A stretch of 64,000 bases of DNA, taken from positions 22,569,486-22,633,485 of the forward strand of contig CM119267.1 of assembly GCA_051294375.1 (NCBI GenBank), read 5' to 3'. Both the position numbers and the translations under genes were made by a program. Positions 24,369 through 35,501 of this stretch are shown piece by piece (the first letter of the stretch is position 1; every line of letters starts with the position of its first letter). The notes under the pieces were generated by a model that was not told where the DNA came from, made no database searches, and was given only the letters and a program-made list of their open reading frames with translations. This DNA comes from Paraspadella gotoi (taxonomy: Eukaryota > Chaetognatha).

Positions 24369-26010
24369 GGTTTGTTGCAAAGAAGCTCGATTATTAGAAA
24401 CATGACTCGTGATGGATTATCATTCTGACCGGCTCTTGTCCGTAATTGTGATAAAGATGACGAAGATAATTCTAGAAAAACCGCCGAGGAACCGATGAGG
24501 GAACGATTATGGACAAGCGACGGACGACCGGACCGGACGACGACGACGACGCGACGGATTGACGTCGCCAAATATCCCAGGAATGAGACGTGGAGCGAGA
24601 AGACGACGATGATGACTACGACGAGCGTGCGACTGACCCAAACATCGGAATACATATAGACCGTGTTTTGTCCTCCAACCGAGGGATGTACTTGCGTGGG
24701 GGGGGGAAAGAGGATTTGAAATTACAGACGCGGAACTTCAAATCTGTTATTGTAGGCTAAGCTGAAGTGGAATAATTAATATATAATAAAAACTTGGGTT
24801 TGCGTGCACAACCGGATAGTTTGATACAGCGGGTAAAAGATAGGCGATCGCATCATTTTTAGTAAGGTAATCACGGACATCAAAAGTTAAATTATTAGAA
24901 TATAATCAAGAATTAAAAATATTATTATTTCGCGGGTCGATTTTACTTGCTACTGTAATCTGAAGTAAGTAGCTAATTTGGCAAGTTCCTCAAGCTTATA
25001 TAAAATACATATTTCATATTCACAAAATGTTAATCTTTACAATTTCCTACAACGTTTGCCCTCAGCGGGTTTCCCCGATGTGAGTCATTGGGAACCCACA
25101 ATCTACGCACCTGCACTTCGAACGTCGTCCAGCGCAAGTATCGTCGCTCACGGAACCCCGGCGTTACAAGCCGGGTTGCGAACGTCCCTTCTCAAGCTGC
25201 CAAAGTCTGTATCCTTCAGACGTACCCCGGACGAGCATCGTGGGTTGGCCGGCTCCTCAACTGGGCGTCTGCGCGGCGGTACACCGCCTGGGGGCAGGAA
25301 ATTACGATGACTTTGCCGACACCACCATGGCGCTGGAGGAGAATGACGTTGCCCGTGCCGCAATTTTAGTCCCCACAATAGAGACGAGCTTAACATAGGC
25401 TTTCCCTCCTCTATCCTTCTCTAGTCCCGTCACCACCGGTCCACACTGACCTTGCATTTGGCGAGTAACCTTGGGCTCGACCGCGCAAGAGTAAGGTCAA
25501 CGTTGGTCTTCCGCCTCGTCTAATTCAACCTTTCATAAAACATCGTCACCCTGTTTGATTCGATTAAACAATTAACATATTTATTATTTTACTCTACTTT
25601 TCTTACATTCAACACTTATTATAATCTAAGATAATTGAATAATAAATGAATAATCTAAAGAATAGATAATAATGAATAATAATAATAATATATAATAATC
25701 AATAATAATAATATCTTTATTCCGTGTAAACTTGCGTTTCGCCTCGCGCTTGACTAAATGGCGTCCTTGCATCGGAAAAGTGGGATGTAAAAAAAGAAAT
25801 TAAAGGCAAAAAAGAAAAGAGATGGAAAACAAAGTCGTAATGCGTGGTGTTGTGATTATGTTTAACGTACGTCCAACGGCGACTCTCGAAGAAAATAGGT
25901 TCGGCCGCGAAAAACAAATTGTCATATTAATCGTCGTGAGAGACGAGACGACAGACGACCGATGGACGAACGTGACGACGACGCGAGACCCGACACGACG
26001 ACGACAACAA
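24369..26010 (+). repeat. Second, error-rich copy of 22500-24130
   Basis: From about 24400 the sequence repeats 22550 onward in the same order: ACTCGTGATG, then TTGACGTCGCCAAAT, CAGGAATGAGACGTGGAG, the acyl-CoA synthetase end, the tRNA-related repeat, the (TAA)n region and AAACTTGCGTTTCG. It differs mainly by single-base and short insertions that break every open frame. Adjacency to an N run suggests an unpolished read or collapsed alternative copy, not a second gene. Confidence 0.8.
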
Positions 26011-26507
26011 CGCCGTTGCTTTTTTCGCCTCTCACAAGCGGGCAATTTAGTTCTCACTATTCTTTCTTCTCTGTTCCTCTCGTCTTCTCTCTTCTTTCTC
26101 GTCCTCTCCTCGTCTGCTCTCCTCTGTCTCTCTCTCTCCTGGTAGTGATATTTTGATTTGCGGAATCCCTCAAGGGTGATTCTTCCGCCTCTTTGCCTGC
26201 CGGCGCCGTTCAAGAAATCGGTTGCGTTGCTATGTATCCCTCTCTCTCTCCTCTCTCTTCTCTCTCTCTCTCTCTCATGCCTGCTACAAATATTACAGAT
26301 ATTAACATAATGAAGACGTTTTCAGATAAGAAACAGGTTCGCGTGAAGGCCGCTGCCGCTAGCTTGACCGTCACTTGACTACATACACCCACTATTCTGT
26401 CTTTTACGTTCGCACCTTACCTTTCGAACCTAAAAATCAATTTGCATGTCGCGGTTTTCGTGAAACGAACATTTTTGAACGAGACTCCGTCACGTGGATT
26501 AAAATTT

Positions 26508-26634
26508 AAACAAGTTTGAGCAAACAATGCCGGATCTGCCCAGGATCATGAGCTGTATTTAATCAATTAATTAATTAATTAGTCAATTATTGAATTAATT
26601 CATTTGATCCGACATTGTTTGCTCAAACATGTTT
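26508..26634. repeat. Inverted repeat with 29-bp arms
   Basis: AAACAAGTTTGAGCAAACAA (26508 on) reappears inverted, ending at 26634. The arms differ at about two positions over 29 bases. The spacer is mostly TTAATTAATTAA. The same arm sequence occurs at 35502-35523 and 35811-35840, so it is the end of a dispersed element. Confidence 0.75.
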
Positions 26635-26809
26635 GTTTTTAGGTCTTTTCGTTACTGACCACGACAAAAGCAACGACGATGATGATGGCGACGACGGCGA
26701 CAATAACGCCGATAATGATTAATTAATTGAGTTACTTACTTAATTTATTAATTGACTAATTGATTAATTAATACATCTTACATTTATATTTAATATAAAA
26801 ATAAAAGAA

Positions 26810-27010
26810 GCATGTAATCTATTAGTGAAACAGGTTTTTTTGTTTTTTCCATTTAAACTCATTTCCACTCGAACGATTCCATCGAAACTTGATTTCAAGC
26901 TTAATCACACACTTACCTACACACATACAAAATTTCAAGTCAATCGCTCAATAAAATCATGAGTAATTGGCGTTCAAAGATAAGGAGGGACGGACAGACA
27001 TCAAATTAGT
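26810..27010 (+). repeat. Dispersed repeat related to 35530-35610, 45990-46130 and 51640-51920
   Basis: Contains CATCGAAACTTGATTTCAAG, TTAATCACACACTTACC, ATTTCAAGTCAATC and GAGTAATTGGCGTTCAAAG before GGGACGGACAG. The same order, inverted, is seen at 51640-51920. Confidence 0.6.
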
Positions 27011-27119
27011 TGTTGTTTTCGACTCAAAGCAGATAAAAAAATAAATATGCAATTATGCATCTTATTTCGAATTCAACATGGTTGATTCAGTTCAGACAAT
27101 AACATAAGAAAAAAAATAA

Positions 27120-27232
27120 TCTTAAAAGCATAAGGATCAAGCCATGATGATAGTTCATCATTGATGCGATATAGTCATTCATTGACGCGAATGAATCATT
27201 CATCGTATCAAACAATGGTAGTAATGAAGATG

Positions 27233-27283
<51 letters not shown>

Positions 27284-28000
27284 AAGAGAGAGAGAGGCTG
27301 GACAGTTTCCCCGCAAACGAAACGCCATTATTAGGTCTCTCTCGTTTATATAAAGAATAATCAGAATTTTAGGGAAAAAATCCACGAAATCTCGGGATGT
27401 AAATTTGGGATTTTGTATTGAGAAAAAAGCGCGGAATAATGATGCGATAATAAAAGTTTTTAGAAGGAAAAAAAAAGAGCAGAGAGAGAGGAGAAGAGAG
27501 AGAGAGGGAGAAGGGAGAAGCTGGACAGCCGCTGGACAGCCGCTGGACCGCCGCCTGCAGACTGAACTCACTTTTCCGCGAATATGAGTAGGGACGCAAC
27601 TCTTTTCCTTTCTATAAAAAAATATTTACAAAATAAATATTTGGGGTATACAGCCATATAAGAAATTTTTTGTACATTGAAAGTAACTTAAATGCATAAA
27701 TTTTCGTTTGAGCATGTGTCCCATACTAAATTTTTGATTTCACCCCATTGTAGAGGGGCTACCCCTATTCAGAAGAAAAAAAACTAACTCTTTTCAATAA
27801 TAATGATCCAAAAATTATATCCCTGATTACACAAATATATAGTTGAAATACTCAGTTTAACGACTATGATATTTTTGACTTCCAAATATTTTTTTTACTT
27901 ATCAAAAAAAAAATTATTCTCATTTTAAAAAATTTTAATCTTGAATGAAATTTTTGATTGTTCTTCTTTTTTAGCTGGAAGAAACCAGACCAGATGTCAA
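27120..28000 (+). repeat. Dispersed repeat family A, copy 1
   Basis: Contains TAGTCATTCATTGA and AATGAATCATTCATC, a (GA)n tract at 27237-27282, then ATCTCGGGATGTAAATTTGG, GATTTTGTATTGAGAAAAAA, GCGCGGAATAA and TAAAAGTTTTTAGAAGG, then GCTGGACAGCCGCTGGACAG. Related copies lie at 28370-28970 and 42010-42810 (same strand) and at 49900-50030, 50380-50900 and 51110-51310 (opposite strand). The 27800-28000 part matches 50700-50900 inverted. No coding potential recognised. Confidence 0.75.
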
Positions 28001-28369
28001 ATTTTATATTTGCATTTTATAATTTATAAAAAGTTATCACAAGTCAAATAATATTATTTAAAAAAAAAGATAAAAATGATTAAATATATACACTAAAAAT
28101 ATTTATAAATTTAATAATAGTATAAATTATCAGAATAACAAAAAAAAGTAATGTTTAATTGACTATATTCTCTTTTATCAACTCCTAGTTTATATTAATT
28201 TGCCCAATAGTGGGCCAACCGGTTCAAAGTTACAATAATAATAAATACAAATTTATTTTTTAAATGTAATGCATAATTGTTCGGCGAAAGTGCTGCATAT
28301 ATAATAAGTCACATTAGCTGCATTTTATGTGACAATGCATGTCAATATAAGTGTATTCTTCACTTTTTT

Positions 28370-28970
28370 AAAAATGTATCCATGAAAATCTCGGATGTAA
28401 ATTTTGGGATTTGTATGAGAAAAAAGCCCCGAATAAAGTTTTTAGAAAAAAAAACATAATCTAATTTTTTAAAAAAAAGAAGACTTACGCAAAGAAGATC
28501 GTAAAGAGAGAAAGAGGAAGAGAGAGAGAGAGAAAGAGAGACAAAGCTGGACAGCTGACTTGAGCCGCCGTGTACAGTCAGTGCAGAAACTGAACTCCCG
28601 TTTTTTCTGAAATAAAAGAATAAAAGAAAATAAAAGAAATAAAGAAAGGCAAAAATGTTACAATGGTTTTACAATTTGAAATTTTTCAATTTCTTCCAAT
28701 CGCAGCTTGTAAAAGATTTTTTATTTTTATTTGTATTAAAATTAAGATATTAGCTTCTCATTAAAAAGTTATTTTGAGTTCCCATTTTTATTAGAGATTT
28801 AAAAAAATTTTTTGAATTTCATCTTCAAATTTATATACTGCAATATGTAAATTAGATTAAAGCATTTCTATATACTAATTTGGATATGATAGTGCAGCTA
28901 CTATATATCTCATTTGCATAATTGCAAGTAAATCCATAATGAAGTGCGAATTCAAACAAAAAATACTTTA
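28370..28970 (+). repeat. Dispersed repeat family A, copy 2
   Basis: AATCTCGGATGTAAATTTTG, a GA-rich block, AAAGCTGGACAGCTGAC, then TTCCAATCGCAGCTTGTAAA and CTGCAATATGTAAATTAGAT. All appear in the same order at 42180-42810. Confidence 0.75.
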
Positions 28971-29039
28971 CAAATCCAAATGTTGAAATAAAAGGCAAAT
29001 CAAAGCGTATTTACAACGAATGAGACGCAAGTCATATTA

Positions 29040-29690
29040 AATTGTTTACTTCACTACTATAATGCCACTTTTGGCTGTAAACACTCTGTAGTCATGATAA
29101 TTCAATTCAATAAATTTTTATTTGTAAAAAGACGGATAATGCTCACAGTGCAAACCATTATAAAAGGCGGTAGTATGTTTTTTATAAAGATAAAAAGAAC
29201 GTGACGGACGACGACTACGATCGACAGACGACTTACGTCGACAAAGAAGCCTCCACTCCGACGATGCAATAACGCTACAGTACGTCTCTACGCTCCGAGC
29301 CGTGTGCTAGGCCGAGGGATAATTCCTTCCGTGGATGGCGAAAAGATGACGGGATGCTAATTCGATTCATAGGAAAGGTAAAGCCGAAACGGTACGGCAA
29401 ATCCCGATCTGTTTTCTTGTAGTAACGGAGTGGGTCAGTGCCAGACCGACCTGGTTCACCTATCCCGCCCTCTTCCTCGACTCTTCCCAAGTCCCCTTCC
29501 CTCCCTTGCCTCCTCTCTACCCTCTCTTCCCTCTATCTTTCCCCACCTGAATTAAACAAAATCATTTCTGGCTGCAGCCTTCTCAAGGCAAGTCTCAAGT
29601 CTTATACCATCTTAGACAGCCTTTCGAGAGTGAGGTAGTCCCTCGTTGGAACGAATGCCTTTCAAGTTCAAGTCAACCCGAATGAGATAT
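29040..29690. other. Unassigned sequence with a GC-richer block
   Basis: The 29265-29640 block is higher in GC than its flanks and is open on both strands (minus 29275-29490, plus 29438-29638). I do not recognise a protein, rRNA or tRNA. It sits inside what looks like an extended member of dispersed family A, so captured or degenerate element sequence is possible. Confidence 0.35.
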
Positions 29691-29727
29691 TCAAGCCGGA
29701 ACGGCTTCGCCGGTCATTTAGGCTTGA
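29691..29727 (+). repeat. Hairpin with conserved GGCTTCGCCGG loop region
   Basis: TCAAGCC pairs with GGCTTGA across an interior that contains CGGCTTCGCCGG. The related hairpin at 43004-43040 keeps the interior and has compensating arm changes. Confidence 0.6.
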
Positions 29728-30369
29728 TAACAAAACAGGATTAATTGCATTAATTAGTAGGAGCAAAGGCAAATTATCCTTTTATTTGGAACACATGTTT
29801 TCCGATTAGATAGATAATAGGCAATGAACTCTATTTTCTACGTTTGCTTAAACATTATTTGATGATGTCTTTGGATTAATGCGGAGTGCCAATCGATTTG
29901 ATTGCTGAGGATTGTTTTCTTCTCACGCTAGCGATGTCGAGCGTTCGTGTCTTCAGAGTTCCAAATAAGAACACGCGAATCGTATATTTAAACTTTTTAT
30001 TCTCGGTCAAAAAGTCAATGTGAAACTCGTAAATACGGAGTTTCTTCTGGGCGATGAGTTTCTTTACCGAGTTCATATAAATGAGACTAAGAACAAATCA
30101 GGAAATCTCTCTCTTACTTTGAGGAAACGCGCGCGAAAATTGACCAATTTTGGGGACAGAGAGAGAGAAAGATATCAAAAACATAGGGAGGATAAGGCAT
30201 AACATTCAACAATTATTATTATTATAAAAAATCAATTCACGTGATCTTCTTCGCTTTTTTTACTGAATGTTGTATATTGTTTTTCTTAACATGGCTACTA
30301 AAAACATTAGATCACTTAAAAACTAACTGCAAAAAGATTTCGGTATTTGATAATTCGACTGTTATTCAT

Positions 30370-31030
30370 TATGAAAAAGAGGGTGGAGTGATGAAAAGAT
30401 TGAGCGATGGAACCATGTTTCTTTACTGCTTTTGTATATATAATAAAATAATTAAGCCTTTTTTCGAAAAAAATTACATAATAGTATCATTAATTTAATT
30501 TTTTTAGTAATATCTTAAAATAAATAATTAATAATAATAATATAATCATAAAAATTTAAATCATATTTTATTTTAATTTTTAAAAACAGTTTTGGATTCA
30601 CAAAAAACTTAAAAACTTTTGTAAAATATGTTACACGATATTATTTAGGGTTAAAGCTGCAAAAAATGATCCAAAAGTTTCATCATATAATAGTTTCTAC
30701 TACAAAGTGTAAAAAAGTGAATAATTTAATTTTTTTTTCCATTTTTAACACTGAAGGTATTAAAATTTATAATAACATATTTTATATTTTTGATCTAACT
30801 TTTTATGAAGAATCAGGAACTTTAATAAAAATTTAAAAAAAAAAATTAAATTTATGATTTTTATAAGGATATTACTATAAATATATTGTAATTAATGATA
30901 CTGTTCCCTAAACAATATAAGCAAAATATTTTTTGTACTCTTTAATCATACTATCTCACGTTTAAATATCCTTATTTGTTCACTCAAATAAAATTTATAT
31001 TCCCCAATGCTCCACTAATGATTATTTCTT
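30370..31030. mobile_element. Foldback (MITE-like) element, family B copy 1
   Basis: Begins GGGTGGAGTGATGAAAAGAT and ends with ATAAAATTTATATTCC and GCTCCACTAATG, partly the inverse of the start. Its two halves are imperfect inverted repeats of about 280 bp centred on AGTTTCTACTACA. The 35880-36490 copy has the same layout. AT-rich, no coding frame. Confidence 0.6.
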
Positions 31031-31510
31031 TAAAAACTTAGATTTTCACTTTCTTTTTTTCTTTCTTTCTTTATTTATCTACGACGACGACGAATGAATC
31101 AAATCAATGAGTTGGTGGCTTCACTTTTTCCCGGAAAGAGAGAGAGAGAGAGAGAGACGAAGACGAAGTCGATGAAGAAGAAGACGAAGAAGAAGACGTA
31201 AGTTGACTTCAGTTTGATCATATTTTTAAAAAAATTGAATAATAGTGAGATAATAATAAATAAAAGAAATGTTAGGAATGCATTAAAGATTGAGGTTATG
31301 AATTGTATCTAGAAAATCAGAGACGTCTTAGCTTTAGGGATGACAACGACGACGATGACAACTACGATGACAACGACAATTCTATGATGCAGAGGGAGGA
31401 AGACGAAGGATCGATTCCGGGGCGTCGATCTCTAACTTGCTCTTCCTCCTCCTTCGATCACTCGATCTCTCTCTCTCTCGCTCCTCCTCCTCCTTCTATC
31501 CTATCCTACC

Positions 31511-31520
31511 CATATAAAAA
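31511..31520 (+). promoter_or_regulatory. TATA-box candidate for the DYRK gene
   Basis: CATATAAAAAGG lies about 190 bp upstream of the kinase ATG in a stretch otherwise rich in CT. A pyrimidine-rich initiator-like CTCACTCTC follows about 30 bp later. Confidence 0.45.
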
Positions 31521-31702
31521 GGAACCTCACCCTCTCTGTCTCACTCTCTTTCGCAAATTTGACGAAAATTCTTTGACGAAATCGCGATATTTTTTCTCTC
31601 ATATATCTAAATTTAAATCCGACCTCTCGCTCTCCATCTTTCTCGCAATCGAAATTTTTTAATTTCATTTACGTCTGACTCCATCTCCATCTCGCTCTCA
31701 TC

Positions 31703-34700
31703 ATGCCTTTCATTCGTGAGAAGCGCCGCTTTCGTCACGACGTTCTTCCTTACACTTCGCATCGCCCCGTTTCCCCCTCTCGTCCTTTCCCGCCTCCAAC
31801 TGCCAACAACCCGTTGGTGAATGAACTTCTCAACATCATCCGGCCCGTGCTTCCTCGATTCTACCCAAAACGGGACGACTTGCCAAATAAAGTAAGACAA
31901 TGTAACACTTTTTTTTTGCTAAATAATAAATTTCACTACCAATTTTCTTTTTTATTTTTACTATAGATTTTAATAACAAAGTTTTTAATTTAATTTGTAC
32001 AACGATTTTATTTGTAACATAGCAGACATGTTTCGGCTCACAAATTCGAGCCTTCATCAGCGCTTTTACAGTTGTACCATGAATACTATAGATTTTAACT
32101 TTTAACTTTAACTGAATCGTGTTGTCAATCTAAAGCTTTTAAATATTTATTAATACTTACAAAATGAATACGATTTTTTTTGAAAAAGTGTTGATTTTTA
32201 AGAACGTATTTTGATAGAACTCGAAAAAGTTAATTTTTAATAAAATCAAATCCTTTGTTGTATAGTAAACGAGGATATATAAAGTTATATCGTAATAAAT
32301 TAAAGAAATTTAAAGTCTTTCTAAAATTTCGACTATTAGCAACGTATTTTTAGTTGTCTTGAATAAATATTTAAGCAATCATTTTCAAAAAAAATTTACA
32401 TTATACGTCTTGATTAATACATTCAATATTACTTGTCCTTTTTTACATTATTAAATTTTTTTTTGAAATCTTAAATTTTTTGATGGATTCTGATAGAACA
32501 TAAAAAGTTAAACAAGAAATATAATTACAGCTTTTAAAAACTCTTACGTCTTCTATGCGAAAATATAAAAAAACTGATAAAATCATCAAAAGATGATGAT
32601 GATGATTTTTTACGGTTTTTCTTATTTTTGACGCATTTATCATGAAAATATTTAAAAAAGAATTATACTTTGTGTAGACAACTTTTTATGAGCTATCTGA
32701 ATCTGTCTTAAAATTTAAAGATTCAAATTATTATTATTATTTACCATTATTTCCTATCTTCCTACAGCCTAAATCTCCCGAAACGCTTCAAGACGAACAG
32801 ACGGGAAATACGCCGTCTCATCCTCCCTCTCTCTCTTTTCCTCCTCGATTTTACATCCCTCGCATATTCGTGGAGAATTTTACTCAATGGGAAATTAAAG
32901 AATCTACAAATTTTAGTGAAATTCACTTCGCTGGCGTCAGTGCTCACAGGTAACGGGTGACTCACAGAATGGGAACTGACTTACAAAAAAAATTTCTATA
33001 TGAGTATCGATTATTTTATTAAAATATTAAATAAAGTGCTTTATTTTAAGGCCGATGATTACGAAATCAACGTATTTTTTAACATATAATAAACTGGGTT
33101 ATTAGACCATTTCTTTATTGTAAATTGTAACTAAAAATACAATTCAAACTGTTTTATAAAATTCTGATGTTTTCTAACTCTTGAATTCAAAAAATGAATT
33201 CGGCTATTTTAATAAAGAATGATAAAGCTTTTCTTTCAATGTCTATTTTGTTTTTTACTCCTTTTAATTCAAAAATAATAAAAACAGAATTACGTATTTC
33301 GTGAAATTTTAATAAAACGTTTAAATCTCATTTTTTAACACGATAAACATTTGTTTTTATTCGCAGGAAAAACGTTCAATTTCTCCGCAACGAAAAACTG
33401 GAGTTTGACGACGATAAAGGATTTTATAAATATCTTCGAGGAGATCACACCCTTTATAGATATGAAATACTCCAAGTCTTAGGTAAGTTCATTTGGAAAT
33501 TTAAAATTAACATACATGATTAAGGATATATCTCATATAGGCCGCAAGTAGCGTGCCCAAGGCCGTATCCGTTTATTAATTAATTAATTCATACTCTCTT
33601 CCCCCAGGCAAAGGCACGTTCGGCCAAATCTTCGAGGCCTTTGACTACAAGACATCCAAACGCGTCGCCATAAAAATTCTGCGTAAAGAAAAGAACGGCG
33701 TCCTTGCGGCCATCAACGAGGCCACTCGCTTCAAAATCCTGGCCAAAAGTGACCCCAACGACGTCGGCAACATCGTCCGTCTGTTGGACTCTGACCCAGA
33801 GTTCCGAGGTCATCCCATTCTGATCTTCGAACTCCTTGGTCAGAGTCTGCAAAGCCGTCTCGAGGAAGGGGGGTTTCAGGGATTTTCGGAAGAGGTCGCC
33901 AGAAGAATAGCTTTTTCGATGCTCTTGGGGATTAAGCATCTCCATGAAAACCAATTCGTCCACTGCGACCTAAAGCCGGATAATATGGCGCTGAAGGTGA
34001 CGATGGAGGATTGATTGGTTGAATGATTGAATAAACTAATGAATGATTTAATCGTGTATTTTTTAAACTTTTTACGTGATTGATCGAAGGATAAAGTATT
34101 TGATTGATTTATCAAATCGTTTGAATGATAGATTCATCGAGTAATTTACTTACTAAATCATTTTTCACTTTTCACACTAAATAAATTTTTCTAACAATTG
34201 ATCGATCTATTTTTAAATTATTTTCATAGGAAAAAGTTTAAATTGTGACTCAGCAACGAAACATGTCAGTTTATTAAATAAATTCGTTGCTGAGTCACAA
34301 TTTAAACTTTTTCCCATGTCCCAAACGCAACGAAAAGAAAGGAAATTATAACAATATTTTCATGAAATGTATCTTATTCAAAAACTGATTTTTGGTATTG
34401 ACACAATGTATTTTAAAACTAATTTACTCTCTCTCTCTCCTTTCAGCCCAACAACCTCGGACTCAAGATTCTCGATCTCGGATACTCTGTCATTTCCGGA
34501 CAAACTCCGTACGTCCAACTCCAGGCTCGGTACTACCGGTCACTAGAGGTCATTCTCGGCGCCGAATATGACAAGCCGATTGATATGTGGTCATTCGGTT
34601 GCATTTTGGCCGAACTGTTGACCGGTCAGCCTTTGCTGCGCGGCCGCGACGACCTGGACCAATTTGCCGTCATTAGCGAATTGCTGGGAATCATGCCGCG

Positions 34701-35097
34701 TGACCTGTTGATGCGCGGCGAGCGATCGCTTAGCTTCGTGCGCCGCGACGGTACGCCGCGTTATGCGACAAGCTCCTGCCTCTGCGGTGGTAACATCTGC
34801 CGTAGGAATCCGGACGGCACGTGCCATTGCGGTTGCGAGGATTGTGGCTGCGACGGGGAAAAACTCTGCCCTAACGGATACCGGATCCTTCGCCCGAGTT
34901 GGAACGTATTCGGAGATCGTCGCAACCCGCCTGGCTCGAAGGATATCTTCACCGAGTTGATGGGTCGTGCCACTCCGGTCATTATCGACCTCATTCTTCG
35001 CTGCCTGGAATTGGAGCCTCGAAAACGGATCACGATTGACGAGGCTTTGAGTCATTCTTGGTTCCATCAAATGAGCGAAGAAGAAAAGTCGATCTGA
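31703..35097 (+). CDS. Class II DYRK (DYRK2-like) dual-specificity protein kinase
   Basis: Five phase-consistent exons (31703-31891, 32768-32949, 33367-33482, 33608-33996, 34447-35097) give 508 aa from ATG to TGA. Vertebrate DYRK2 is 528-601 aa. Residues 65-125 resemble the class II NAPA region. The DYRK-homology box is at about 137-147 (EFDDDKGFYKYL). The kinase domain starts near 154: glycine loop GKGTFG 163-168, Lys185, HCDLKPDN 281-288 (catalytic Asp283), DLG 302-304 in place of DFG, WSFGCILAELLTG near 340-352. All catalytic residues are present, so it is probably active on Ser/Thr. Odd points: the activation-loop YxY, where DYRKs autophosphorylate the second Tyr, reads Y314-V-Q316. SPEV is SLEV. 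Residues 403-433 hold nine cysteines where DYRK2 has a short TVTT-type segment. A TATA-like box and AATAAA frame the gene. Confidence 0.9.
31974..32083 (-). mobile_element. 110-bp hammerhead-bearing insert with 15-bp target duplication
   Basis: The insert is flanked by a perfect 15-bp direct repeat, TACTATAGATTTTAA, at 31959-31973 and 32084-32098. It lies in the first intron of the DYRK gene, on the minus strand. Its 3' part (AATAAAATCGTTGTACAA, then ACTTTGTT) matches the tail of the hammerhead region in the 60161-61544 element. Penelope-like elements are known to carry hammerheads in their terminal repeats and to leave short truncated copies, so that class, or a retrozyme-like non-autonomous relative, is the likely origin. 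Confidence 0.75.
32014..32069 (-). ncRNA. Type I hammerhead ribozyme
   Basis: On the minus strand: stem I outer arm GTAA, inner AGCG, core CTGATGA (32054-32060), stem II GGCTC...GAGCC with an 8-nt loop, core GAAAC (32030-32034), a two-base-pair stem III with loop AT, the cleavage triplet GTC (32025-32027), then TGCT and TTAC closing stem I. Every conserved core position is present and both parts of stem I pair across an internal loop. The very short stem III is typical of Penelope-associated hammerheads, which may need dimers for activity. Confidence 0.8.
32100..32750 (-). repeat. Dispersed repeat in the first DYRK intron
   Basis: GATGGATTCTGATAGAACAT, AAACTGATAAAATCATC and ATACTTTGTGTAGACAAC occur here. 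Their reverse complements occur in the same relative order at 57820-58030 and again at 63480-63660. AT-rich foldback-like sequence with no coding frame. Confidence 0.65.
34229..34314 (+). repeat. Perfect 32-bp hairpin in the last DYRK intron
   Basis: Arm 34229-34260 (GGAAAAAGTTTAAATTGTGA and on) is an exact inverted copy of 34283-34314, with a 22-nt AT-rich loop. Pairing continues a few bases beyond one mismatch. It may be a small foldback element or a structured, possibly miRNA-like RNA. No coding content. Confidence 0.85.
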
Positions 35098-35419
35098 CAA
35101 CAGGACAAGTTGATGATGTAGCGAAAATATACTGTGAATGTAGTCTTGATAATTAAGATTGTTAATGAACACATTAGTTTTTATCTTTATTATTGACTTT
35201 GCCAAAAGTTGAATATTCTCTCACTCTGATATTTATTCTCATATGTATAATGGCAATAATGATCTCTCAAGACAATGTATATTGTGATTTACTGTTTTAA
35301 TACAATATTTTTTGTATACTAATGTTACTTTGTTATGTACGCCTAAATTTTCGTAGTTATGCTAGTTTACGAATTTTCCAAATTCTCTTGTAGCGAATTT
35401 TTGTTATGTTTCTAGAAAA

Positions 35420-35425
35420 AATAAA
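35420..35425 (+). terminator. Candidate polyadenylation signal of the DYRK gene
   Basis: AATAAA about 320 bp after the stop codon, in AT-rich sequence. No earlier AATAAA was seen in the 3' flank. Confidence 0.35.
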
Positions 35426-35501
35426 AAAATTAAACACTATTGTTACTGTGAATACTTTCTTAGTTAGGATTTTTGTAATAACTAAAAAAATGTTTGTTTA
35501 A

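Noticed and set aside
29275-29490. 71-codon minus-strand frame with mixed composition
   Set aside because: Looks coding-like but matches no family I know, and the opposite strand is open as well. Left as an unassigned block.
33589-35205. Minus-strand open frames opposite the kinase exons
   Set aside because: Antisense shadows of real exons; no start context and no family resemblance.
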